From Candidatus Allofournierella excrementigallinarum (GTDB lineage: Bacteria; Bacillota; Clostridia; Oscillospirales; Ruminococcaceae), in contig DWXV01000016.1 in NCBI GenBank assembly GCA_019119025.1, positions 1 through 41,182 on the forward strand: DNA of 41,182 bases. The letters run 5' to 3'. A model generated the notes under the pieces. The model did not search any database. It was given only the letters and a program-made list of their open reading frames with translations, and had not been told where the DNA came from. Shown here piece after piece: positions 6,427-13,151 of the stretch. Both the position numbers and the translations under genes were made by a program. The first letter of the stretch is position 1. Each line of letters starts with the position of its first letter.

Positions 6427-7779
6427 ATGTATTTCTTGAGCCTGATCCCCATCTTAGTGGCCTTCGTCATGATTATGAAGACCAAGCGGGCCTTTGAGTC
6501 CTGCATTATGGGCATCCTTTCCGCCATGGTGATCTACGCCTTTGAGAGCGGCGAGTGGAACCTGCCGGTGATGTTCTACAACTTCCTGGCCGACACCTGC
6601 AGCGAACCGGGGTATATGTGGGTCATCATCTTCACCCTGTTCGTCGGCGTTGTGACGCAGGTCCTGTACGATTCCGGCGCCACCCGCTCCTTCACCAACT
6701 GGGTCACCAGCAAATACGCCAGCGACAGCAAGCGCTCGCTCTTCTCCATCATCGTGCTGTCCATCATCGTGTACGCCGACGAGTTCCTCAAGGCCGCGGT
6801 GCTGAACTCTTACGGTCGCACCATCGGCAAAAAGAACCGCCTGCCGGTGGAGACGGTGGGCATCCTGATTATCTCGCTGTGCATCCCGCTGGTGAGCTGG
6901 ATCCCCATGGCCACCTGGTCGGTGTACTTCGTGCAGCTGATGGAGGGGGCCGGCATCACCTCCAACGGCACGCTGGACTTCGTGACCAAGGTGCTGCCCT
7001 TCTTCATCTATCCCATCATTCTGTTCGTGTTGATCGTACTATTCTCCGCCGGCGTGCTGCCCGGCTTCGGCACCGTGAAAGAGGCGATGCAGAAGGTCAA
7101 GGACGGCACCTACGACTTCTCGGTGTACGGCATCCGGGACGAGGAGCTCACCGAGGATCTGAAGGCCAAGCCCATCGACTTTGTGGTGCCCCTGCTGATC
7201 CTGCTGGGGTTCGGCATCTACTACAACGGTGATCTGGCGGTGGCCTGCATCATCGTCACCTTCATCGAGCTGATCTGGTTCGTCGCCCGGCGCATCATGA
7301 CCTTCTCCGAGTTCATGGACAGCTTCTGGAAGGGCATGATCTCCATGTTCAAGCCCACCGTCTACCTGATGGTCGGCTATGCCCTCACCACGGTGGTGGA
7401 GCTCATCGGCTTCCCCGAGATGGTGCAGTCGGTGGCGAGCATCCTGGTGCCCGGCGCTGTGCTTGCCTTCTTCTTCGTGGCGGCCACCGCCATCGGCACC
7501 CTCACCGGCATCTTCTGGCCAGTCACCTCCCTGTTCATCACCTCCTGCCTGCCCATCACCGACGCGCTGGGCATCAGCCCCTTCGTGCTGTGCGCGGTGA
7601 TCTTCTCGGCGGCCACCTTCGGCACCACCATCAGCCCCCGCGGCGCGCTGGTCATGTACATCGGCGAGGAGCTCAACTCCAACCCGGTGGACCTGATGAA
7701 GAGCGAGCGCCCCTACGCGCTCATCGCCGGCGGCGTCACCCTGGCGGTGTATCTGGTCCTGGGCTTCATCCTCGTATAA
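6427..7779 (+). CDS. NhaC-type Na+/H+ antiporter-family carrier, likely substrate/product exchanger of the operon
   Basis: 450 residues with about eleven to twelve predicted transmembrane helices and hardly any soluble domain apart from a loop at about 215-245. Family features include the YADEFLKAAVLNSYGR region after helix 3-4, the re-entrant GTLTGIFWPVTSLFITSC segment, and FGTTISPRGALVMYIGEE late in the protein, as in the NhaC/ion-transporter superfamily. Several family members exchange organic substrates rather than Na+ and H+, and the position between the carbamoyltransferase and the deiminase suggests uptake of the guanidino substrate or amine antiport. This differs from the APC-type agmatine/putrescine antiporter of enterococci. 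Start ATG follows AAGGAGG closely. Substrate is inference only. Confidence 0.82.
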   Translation: MYFLSLIPILVAFVMIMKTKRAFESCIMGILSAMVIYAFESGEWNLPVMFYNFLADTCSEPGYMWVIIFTLFVGVVTQVLYDSGATRSFTNWVTSKYASDSKRSLFSIIVLSIIVYADEFLKAAVLNSYGRTIGKKNRLPVETVGILIISLCIPLVSWIPMATWSVYFVQLMEGAGITSNGTLDFVTKVLPFFIYPIILFVLIVLFSAGVLPGFGTVKEAMQKVKDGTYDFSVYGIRDEELTEDLKAKPIDFVVPLLILLGFGIYYNGDLAVACIIVTFIELIWFVARRIMTFSEFMDSFWKGMISMFKPTVYLMVGYALTTVVELIGFPEMVQSVASILVPGAVLAFFFVAATAIGTLTGIFWPVTSLFITSCLPITDALGISPFVLCAVIFSAATFGTTISPRGALVMYIGEELNSNPVDLMKSERPYALIAGGVTLAVYLVLGFILV

Positions 7780-7837
7780 GCCCCGGCCGTGGTGTATTAC
7801 GATTTTTATTGCATGAGTCAACGAAAGGAGAATCATC

Positions 7838-9079
7838 ATGTCTGAAGATAACTTCCGCATGGGCGCCGATTTTGAGCCCCAGGAAGCCGTTGTGGTGGGC
7901 TGGCCCCGCCTGATCGAGCCGGTCAAGGGCGTGTTCGCTGAGGGCACGGTGCACGAGATCGTGCGCAACCTCATCGGTCATGTGGACAAGATCATCATCA
8001 ACTGCGGCTGGCCCGGTTCCGCGGCCCGCTGCCGGGAGATCCTGGAAGAGGGCGGCATCGACCTGAACAGCGTCATCATTACCGAGATCCCCGACAAGAT
8101 GCACTGGGCCCGCGACTACGGCCCCGACATCATGGGCAACGATAAGGGCGAAAAGCGCTGCGTCCACTTCCGCTTCGACATGTACGGCATGGGCGAGGAG
8201 GACAGCGAGATGTCCATCATGTGCAAGAAGTACGGCCCGCACATGGCCATCGAGCTGGGCTGCTATGACCTGCTGGGCTCCACCATGATCTCCGAGGGCG
8301 GCGACAAGGAATTCAACGGCGCCGGCGTGATGATGGCGGTGGAGGACACCGAGGTGCGCAAGCGCAACCCGGACAAGACCAAGGAGCAGGTGGAGGAGGA
8401 ATTCAAGCGCCTGTTCAACCTCAAGAAGATCATCTGGCTGCCCTACAGCACCTGGGAGGACGAGGATTCCACCATCGGCGTGCTGGACTATGTGGACGGC
8501 AAGCCCGTCTACCGCGCCGGTTCCGCCAACGGCCACTGCGACGAGATCGCCCGCTTTGTGGACAAGAACACCGTGCTGCTGCTGGAGATCAGCGAGGAGG
8601 AGGCCGCCGCGCTGGAATCCGCCCGCATCACCAAAGAGCGGTGCGACATGGCCTACGAGGTGCTGAAGAACTCCACCGACGCGGAGGGCAACCCCTTCCG
8701 GATCATCCGGATCCCGGCGCCCATCCCCGAGTATGTGGTCACCACCCCCGCCGACCGGCAGAACCGCACCTGGGGCAAGCGCTTTGCGGAGAACGAGGAG
8801 GCCCTGCTGGACGACGGCACCCCCATGCCCGAGGGCGAGATCATCATGCAGCCGGCCCAGAGCTATGTGAACTATCTGGTCTGCAACGACGTGGTCATCG
8901 CCCAGAGCTACTGGCAGGAGGGCAAGAGCGAGGCCATCCGCCAGCGCGACGCCGAGGCCATGGCCATCCTGCAGAAGGCCTATCCCGACCGGAAGGTCAT
9001 CCCGGTGTATGCCATGTCGCTGAACCTGAGCGGCGGCGGCGGCATCCACTGCCTGACCAAGAACGTCCCCCAATACTGA
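7838..9079 (+). CDS. aguA: Agmatine deiminase / peptidylarginine deiminase-family enzyme (PAD_porph)
   Basis: 413 residues versus about 365-380 for characterised agmatine deiminases. All catalytic elements of the guanidine-modifying fold are visible: HWARDYGP (Trp90, Arg92, Asp93), SEGGD (Glu153), NGHCDEIARF (His233, Asp235) and GGGGIHCLTKNVP with nucleophile Cys405. The reaction is hydrolysis of a guanidino group to a ureido group with release of ammonia; on agmatine it gives N-carbamoylputrescine, the substrate expected for the carbamoyltransferase upstream. Oddities: about 20-25 extra residues precede the GHCD motif (about 205-230), and the segment after RDYGP reads FRFDMYGM where Enterococcus has a WTFNAWGG-like segment (from memory), so the pocket may differ. 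The gene symbol assumes agmatine; another guanidino substrate is possible. Confidence 0.88.
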   Translation: MSEDNFRMGADFEPQEAVVVGWPRLIEPVKGVFAEGTVHEIVRNLIGHVDKIIINCGWPGSAARCREILEEGGIDLNSVIITEIPDKMHWARDYGPDIMGNDKGEKRCVHFRFDMYGMGEEDSEMSIMCKKYGPHMAIELGCYDLLGSTMISEGGDKEFNGAGVMMAVEDTEVRKRNPDKTKEQVEEEFKRLFNLKKIIWLPYSTWEDEDSTIGVLDYVDGKPVYRAGSANGHCDEIARFVDKNTVLLLEISEEEAAALESARITKERCDMAYEVLKNSTDAEGNPFRIIRIPAPIPEYVVTTPADRQNRTWGKRFAENEEALLDDGTPMPEGEIIMQPAQSYVNYLVCNDVVIAQSYWQEGKSEAIRQRDAEAMAILQKAYPDRKVIPVYAMSLNLSGGGGIHCLTKNVPQY

Positions 9080-9162
9080 TCCCCGCCGGCGCGCGGCGCC
9101 GGCTTGCGGTGCGGTGATCGGACAATGGGTATCCGTGTTTGCGGCTGAAAGGAGGGATCCCC

Positions 9163-10509
9163 GTGAAAAGCGGAGTGAAAACGCATTTGAAAATGATCGT
9201 CCCGTCGCTGTTCGCGGTCATTCTTTTTCTGATACCTGTGGAGTACAACGGCAGTTCCGAGTTGATCGTGGGCATCCTGGGCGACTGGATCCAGACGGCC
9301 CTGGGCGACGCGCTCATCCCGCTTCTGGTGGTGATCATCGTGGCGGACGCGGCCCTTTCACTGGCGTGCCGGCTGCTGCCGCTGCCCTTTGTGAAGAAAA
9401 ACCCCCAGCTGAAGGAGCTGTTCTCCCCCAGCCTGTTCTGGCTGGTGACGCGGGTGATCGGCGGCGTGCTGGCCGTGCTCACCTATTTCCAGCTGGGGCC
9501 GGAGGCCGTATGGTCGGCGGATACCGGCGGCAACATGCTCACCAGCATCCTGCCCTCCTGCATCATGTGGTACATCATCGGCGGTTTTTTTCTCTCTCTG
9601 CTGACCGACTACGGCCTGATGGACCTGCTGAGCTCGCTGTTCACAAAGGTGGCGCGGCGGCTGTTCTGCGTGCCGGGGCGGGCGATGATCGACTGTGTCA
9701 CCTCCTGGATGGGTTCCAGCGTGTGCGGCACCTACCTGACCATCTCGCAGTATGAGAGCGGCCAGTACAACGCCAAAGAGGCCGCCATCATCATCTGCAA
9801 CTTCTCGCTGCTCAGCGTGAGCTTCTGCTCGCTGATCGCGAACATGCTGGACTTCAACGACATCTTCCCCCAGTTTTATCTTACCATCACCATCGCCAGC
9901 CTGCTCTGCGCGGTGATCCTGCCGCGGCTGTGGCCGCTGCGCAGCATGTCCACCGCCTACGACGCCCGCAGCGGCAAGCAGGCCAACGAGGACACGCCGC
10001 AGGGCGTCAACGGCCTGCAGTGGGGTTACCGGCAGGCGCTGGCCCGGGCGGCCGGCGCGCCGGGCCCCGTGGGCTTTTTGCGCGCGGGGGCGTACAACGT
10101 GGTGAACCTCATCATCACAACGCTCCCCAACATGATGGCGTTCGGCACCATCGCGCTGGTGCTGGCAAACTACACCTCTCTGTTCGATTATCTGGGCATC
10201 CCTTTGGGGATGTATCTCCGACTGTTCCAGGTGCCGGAGGCCATGGAGGCCGGTTCCACCATCCTGGTGGGTTTTGCCGATCAGTTCATCCCCGTGATCG
10301 TGGGCTCCTCGATGACGTCCACCCTCACAAAGTTCGTGCTGGGCACCATCAGCATCATTCAGATCGTATACATCTCGGACATTGGCACCCTGATCCTCAC
10401 CTCCCGCGTACCGCTCAATCTGTGGCATCTGTTCGTCATCTTTCTGGAGCGGGTACTCATCAGCATTCCGGTGGTGGTCCTCTGCGCCCACCTGTTCGGC
10501 ATTGCCTGA
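9163..10509 (+). CDS. yjiH: YjiH-family membrane protein (nucleoside-recognition/Gate domain)
   Basis: 448 residues, about ten predicted membrane helices. A GTG start at 9163 is preferred because GGAGGG sits 6 bases before it; an upstream in-frame TTG has no such site. The segment GRAMIDCVTSWMGSSVCGTY and the late VGFADQFIPVIVGSSMTSTLTKF are typical of the Gate-domain family to which YjiH belongs. E. coli yjiH lies beside yjiG and the isoaspartyl dipeptidase gene; its substrate is not known. Being placed between the deiminase and carbamate kinase genes, it most likely moves a substrate or end product of this pathway (peptide, amino acid or polyamine), but nothing in the sequence fixes which. 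Confidence 0.82.
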   Translation: MKSGVKTHLKMIVPSLFAVILFLIPVEYNGSSELIVGILGDWIQTALGDALIPLLVVIIVADAALSLACRLLPLPFVKKNPQLKELFSPSLFWLVTRVIGGVLAVLTYFQLGPEAVWSADTGGNMLTSILPSCIMWYIIGGFFLSLLTDYGLMDLLSSLFTKVARRLFCVPGRAMIDCVTSWMGSSVCGTYLTISQYESGQYNAKEAAIIICNFSLLSVSFCSLIANMLDFNDIFPQFYLTITIASLLCAVILPRLWPLRSMSTAYDARSGKQANEDTPQGVNGLQWGYRQALARAAGAPGPVGFLRAGAYNVVNLIITTLPNMMAFGTIALVLANYTSLFDYLGIPLGMYLRLFQVPEAMEAGSTILVGFADQFIPVIVGSSMTSTLTKFVLGTISIIQIVYISDIGTLILTSRVPLNLWHLFVIFLERVLISIPVVVLCAHLFGIA

Positions 10510-10519
10510 AAAGATCAAT

Positions 10520-10541
10520 GCCCGGCACGGTCGTGCCGGGC
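10520..10541 (+). terminator. Short perfect hairpin between yjiH and arcC (partial terminator or processing site)
   Basis: GCCCGGCACG, two-base loop, CGTGCCGGGC, then GTTTCTC rather than a clean T-run. It starts 10 bases after the yjiH stop and precedes arcC by about 50 bases. Probably a weak terminator or mRNA-stability element that lowers arcC expression relative to the upstream genes. Confidence 0.5.
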
Positions 10542-10588
10542 GTTTCTCACCCCCCAAAACGCCCGTTCCGGGCGAAAAGGAGAATAAC

Positions 10589-11515
10589 ATGTCTAAGATC
10601 GTCATCGCCCTGGGCGGCAACGCCCTGGGCAACACCGCCGCCGAGCAGCTGGCGCTGGTCACCGGCACCGCCAAGCCCATCGTGGACCTGATCGAGGCGG
10701 GCAACCAGGTCATCATCGCCCACGGCAACGGCCCCCAGGTGGGCATGATCAACCTGGGGCTTTCCACTGCCGCGGCGGCAGGGGCCATCAAGGCCGACAT
10801 GCCCTTCCCCGAGTGCGGGGCCATGAGCCAGGGCTACATCGGCTATCACCTGCAGAACGCCATCAACAACGAGCTGACCGCCCGCGGCCTGGACAAGCCG
10901 GTGGGCACCCTGGTTACCCAGGTGCTGGTGGACGAGGCGGACCCCGCCTTCCAGAAGCCCTCCAAGCCCGTGGGCGCCTTCTACACCAAGGAGGAGGCGG
11001 ACAAGATCGCCGCCGAAAAGGGCTTCACCATGGTGGAGGACGCGGGCCGCGGCTGGCGGCAGGTGGTGGCAAGCCCGAAGCCAGTGGACGTGGTGGAAAA
11101 GAAGATGGTCAGCACCCTGGTGGACGCAGGGTATGTGGTCATCACGGTGGGCGGCGGCGGCATCCCGGTGGTGCGCCGGGAGGGGCGTCTTGTGGGCGTG
11201 CCCGCCGTCATCGACAAGGACTTCGCCAGCGCCAAGCTGGCCGAACTGGTGGGCGCCGACAAGCTGATCATCCTCACCGCGGTGGACCGGGTGGCCATCA
11301 ACTGGGGCAAGCCCGGCCAGAAGGACCTGGAGAGGATGACCATTCCCCAGGCCGAGCAGTACTGCGCCGAGGGCCAGTTCGCCCCGGGCAGCATGCTGCC
11401 CAAGGTGCAGGCGGCCATGAGCTTCGCGGCCACCGGCGGCGAAGCCATCATCGCCAGCCTGGAAAAGGCCGCGGCGGCCCTCAAGGGCGAAAGCGGCACC
11501 CGCGTGGTGCGCTGA
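10589..11515 (+). CDS. arcC: Carbamate kinase
   Basis: 308 residues, standard length. N-terminal KIVIALGGNALG is the phosphate-binding start of the amino-acid-kinase fold; HGNGPQVG, the VGGGGIPV turn and VIDKDFASAKLAEL are diagnostic carbamate-kinase blocks. It catalyses carbamoyl phosphate + ADP to ATP + CO2 + NH3, the energy-yielding last step of arginine or agmatine deiminase pathways. The ATG at 10589 has AAGGAG 6 bases upstream; an in-frame ATG at 10502 would overlap the end of yjiH. As no arginine deiminase is present, the carbamoyl phosphate should come from the carbamoyltransferase at the operon start. The gene ends the operon, followed by a strong terminator. Confidence 0.96.
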   Translation: MSKIVIALGGNALGNTAAEQLALVTGTAKPIVDLIEAGNQVIIAHGNGPQVGMINLGLSTAAAAGAIKADMPFPECGAMSQGYIGYHLQNAINNELTARGLDKPVGTLVTQVLVDEADPAFQKPSKPVGAFYTKEEADKIAAEKGFTMVEDAGRGWRQVVASPKPVDVVEKKMVSTLVDAGYVVITVGGGGIPVVRREGRLVGVPAVIDKDFASAKLAELVGADKLIILTAVDRVAINWGKPGQKDLERMTIPQAEQYCAEGQFAPGSMLPKVQAAMSFAATGGEAIIASLEKAAAALKGESGTRVVR

Positions 11516-11580
11516 GAGCCCGCCTCCAAACTTTATGTTATCCCCGCATTTTTCGATCCTCTCATTTTTCTTTTTGCTGG

Positions 11581-11615
11581 AAAACGGCGCCGGGAATTTT
11601 CCCGGCGCCGTTTTT
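11581..11615. terminator. Bidirectional Rho-independent terminator between arcC and the queH operon
   Basis: A perfect 16-base inverted repeat (11581-11596 with 11599-11614): GGCGCCGGGAA and its complement flanked by AAAA on one side and TTTTT on the other, so it works for arcC on the plus strand and for the queH operon on the minus strand. Confidence 0.9.
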
Positions 11616-11626
11616 CTTGGCGTTTT

Positions 11627-11818
11627 TCATTCCAGCAGGCCGTAGACCCGGCAGGTCTCCAGCATCTGGCCCAGGGTCAGCTTCTGACCCATCAGCTGGC
11701 GGTAGGTGGCGGTGCGGGTCTTGTCCTGCGCCTTCAGCTTCTCCATGCGGGCCGCCGTGTCGGCGTACTGGGCCTGCAGGTCCGCCAGCATCTTTTCAAA
11801 CTGTTCCAGCCGGTCCAT
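11627..11818 (-). CDS. 63-residue predicted coiled-coil protein downstream of queH
   Basis: ATG at 11818 preceded by a perfect AAAGGAGG (11828-11835) at a 9-base spacing, which lies inside the end of queH; the two genes overlap by 23 bases. The product begins MDRLEQFEKMLADLQAQYAD, is strongly amphipathic with leucine/methionine heptads over residues 1-30, then has a basic middle (KAQDKTRTATYR) and a hydrophobic end (MLETCRVYGLLE). It resembles small cytoplasmic proteins of unknown function that some clostridia encode at this place, but I cannot name a family. Its own ribosome site and the terminator directly after it support a real gene. Confidence 0.75.
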   Translation of the reverse strand: MDRLEQFEKMLADLQAQYADTAARMEKLKAQDKTRTATYRQLMGQKLTLGQMLETCRVYGLLE

Positions 11819-12449
11819 AGGGGGCGTCCTCCTTTGCAGCGCGCCGGGCGCTGAACTCGCAGCCGCAGTAGTCCTGGCGGTAAAGGCCGTATTGGGCCGA
11901 AAGCTCCAGGCTGCGCTTGTAGCCGTTTTTCTTCTTGAAGTCGTTGGGCAGATGGCGCACGCCATACTGCTTTTCCAGCGCCTGCCCGATGGCGTTGACG
12001 CGCGCCGCGTCCTTGTGAGGGCTGATGGACAGGGTGGTGCAGAACCAGTCGAAGCCGTGGGCGGCGGCGTAGCGGGCAGCCTGGTCCATCCGCAGCCGGT
12101 AGCACACGGTGCACCGCCCGCCCCGCTCCGGCTCGGCCTCCAGGCCCGCCACGGCCTCGTAGTAGCGGCCGGTGTCGTAATCGCCCTCCACCACCTCCAC
12201 CGCAGGGGCAAAGGCGGCGGCGAAGCGCGCAAGCTCGTCGCCCCGGCGGCGGTATTCGGCGGCGGGCCAAATATTCGGATTGTAGTAGAGGATGGTCACC
12301 TCAAAGTGGGCCAGCAGCTGTTCCAGCACCGCGCTGGAGCAGGGCCCGCAGCAGGCGTGGAGCAAAAGCCGGGGCTTTTGGCCCCCCTGCGGGGCCAGCC
12401 GGGCCAGCACGGCCTCCATCTCCCGGGCATAGTTCGGCGGGTTCGCCAT
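11796..12449 (-). CDS. queH: Epoxyqueuosine reductase QueH (DUF208)
   Basis: 217 residues. QueH converts epoxyqueuosine to queuosine in tRNA wobble position 34, the last biosynthetic step, with an Fe-S cluster and a second metal held by Cys/Asp residues. Seen here: HACCGPCSS (31-39), GGRCTVCYRLRMD near residue 110, SISPHKD, and YRQDYCGCEFSARR, i.e. all the conserved cysteine clusters. Such organisms often use QueH instead of the cobalamin-dependent QueG. The ATG at 12449 follows AAAGGGGGG (revcomp of 12457-12465). The 63-residue protein downstream overlaps its 3' end. No other queuosine gene is in the window. Confidence 0.95.
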   Translation of the reverse strand: MANPPNYAREMEAVLARLAPQGGQKPRLLLHACCGPCSSAVLEQLLAHFEVTILYYNPNIWPAAEYRRRGDELARFAAAFAPAVEVVEGDYDTGRYYEAVAGLEAEPERGGRCTVCYRLRMDQAARYAAAHGFDWFCTTLSISPHKDAARVNAIGQALEKQYGVRHLPNDFKKKNGYKRSLELSAQYGLYRQDYCGCEFSARRAAKEDAPYGPAGTV

Positions 12450-12481
12450 GGAGGATCCCCCCTTTTTCCTTTTTCAAAACC

Positions 12482-12490
12482 ATTATACCA
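12482..12490 (-). promoter_or_regulatory. Extended -10 promoter of queH
   Basis: Minus-strand TGG followed by TATAAT (complement of 12482-12490), about 33 bases before the queH ATG. No good -35 hexamer is visible, as usual for extended -10 promoters. Confidence 0.6.
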
Positions 12491-12562
12491 CGGCGGGCAA
12501 GAGCGCCCGGTCACAGACTGCTTGTAACGATTTTGCAATTTGTTTATAAGCTTATCACGGTT

Positions 12563-12590
12563 TTTCCACAAAGTGGGGGTATTCTATAAT
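12563..12590 (+). promoter_or_regulatory. Promoter of a putative small RNA
   Basis: TTTCCA (12563-12568), 16-base spacer, TATAAT (12585-12590). The -10 is perfect. No protein-coding start with a ribosome site follows within 300 bases; instead comes a series of hairpins ending at the terminator at 12797-12834. Confidence 0.5.
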
Positions 12591-12596
12591 CACAGC

Positions 12597-12836
12597 CCGG
12601 GGGGAACAAAAGGTTCCCCAAAGTGAAAACCGGCCACGGCAAAAAAGCCGTGTATACTGGCCGCCGCCCATGCGACGGGCGGGCCCGCAAGCCCCGCCTG
12701 TGGACGGCCCAGACAACCGACCCGCCTTCCCCTTCGTGAGAAGGTTTTTATATAGATGTCCGCTTTTCATGAGATTCCTCTTCAATTTGTGCAAAGGCAG
12801 CCTGCTCCTTCACTCCTCGGGGCAGGCTGCTTTTGC
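12597..12836 (+). ncRNA. Putative structured non-coding RNA (about 240 nt) in the 456-base gene-free stretch
   Basis: The stretch between queH and the DUF896 gene has no credible ORF. After the TATAAT box it holds consecutive hairpins: GGGGAAC/GTTCCCC (12601-12607 with 12613-12619), CGGCC-ACGGC/GCCGT-GGCCG around an AAAAAA loop (12631-12663), CCGCCC/GGGCGG (from 12664), alternative pairings GGCGGG/CCCGCC and GGGCC/GGCCC (about 12677-12710), CCTTC/GAAGG followed by TTTTT (12725-12748), and a final terminator. Candidate identities are a 6S-like RNA or a lineage-specific regulator, but I cannot match it to a known family. A long leader for the DUF896 gene is less likely because a terminator and a separate promoter intervene. 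Confidence 0.4.
12797..12834 (+). terminator. Terminator of the putative small RNA
   Basis: GCAGCCTGCTCC (12797-12808) pairs with GGGGCAGGCTGC (12819-12830) with one G-T wobble, followed by TTTTGCGTTTT. No plus-strand gene precedes it for over 1.2 kb, which is the main argument that the region upstream is transcribed as an RNA gene. Confidence 0.8.
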
Positions 12837-12861
12837 GTTTTGCCCCTGTTTCTGCTATAAT
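12833..12861 (+). promoter_or_regulatory. Promoter of the DUF896-CDF-aminotransferase-icd cluster
   Basis: TTGCGT (12833-12838), 17-base spacer, TATAAT (12856-12861) preceded by TGC, an extended -10. The -35 overlaps the T-run of the terminator above. The DUF896 ATG lies 44 bases downstream of the -10. Confidence 0.65.
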
Positions 12862-12905
12862 AAGCGAAAAGCGCGCCGCGCCCGCGGCCGAAAGGGGAAC
12901 GACCC

Positions 12906-13109
12906 ATGGAACAGCAAAAACTCGACCGCATCAGCGAGCTTGCCCGCAAAAGCCGCACCGCCGGAGGCCTCACCGGCGCGGAACGCGCCGAACAGATGGC
13001 CCTGCGCCAGGAATACATTGAAAGCATGAAGCGCAGCCTGCGCGCCCAGCTGGACAACATCGACGTCATCGACGAGACCGGCGCCCATCCGCTGAAGCGC
13101 AAGCCCTGA
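12906..13109 (+). CDS. DUF896 (YnzC/UPF0291) small cytoplasmic protein
   Basis: 67 residues, the usual size. Helix 1 (QQKLDRISELARKSR), a GGLTGAERAEQ turn and helix 2 (ALRQEYIESMKRSLRAQLDN) reproduce the two-helix hairpin known from the YnzC structure; the LRQEYIE core is the most conserved part of the family. In Bacillus the paralogue is an SOS-controlled small protein, but no LexA-like operator is visible here. The role is unknown. The ATG follows AAAGGGG at 12891-12897. The next gene starts 42 bases after the stop and may be cotranscribed. Confidence 0.9.
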   Translation: MEQQKLDRISELARKSRTAGGLTGAERAEQMALRQEYIESMKRSLRAQLDNIDVIDETGAHPLKRKP

Positions 13110-13151
13110 CGGGGCAAAAGGCCCCATCCCACAACATCCGAGGTGTTTTTT

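Noticed and set aside
5224-11515. Arginine deiminase (ADI) pathway
   Set aside because: The deiminase has PAD_porph/agmatine-type motifs (GHCD, GGGGIHC) and not the arginine deiminase signature; the carbamoyltransferase lacks ornithine-binding elements.
12562-12570. TTTTCCACA, one base from a DnaA box
   Set aside because: A single isolated box; no cluster, no AT-rich unwinding region or dnaA/dnaN nearby, so an origin is not supported. It is more easily read as part of a promoter.
12555-12794. 79-codon minus-strand and 119-codon plus-strand frames in the queH-DUF896 gap
   Set aside because: No ribosome site, no family resemblance, and they conflict with the hairpins, terminator and promoters seen there.
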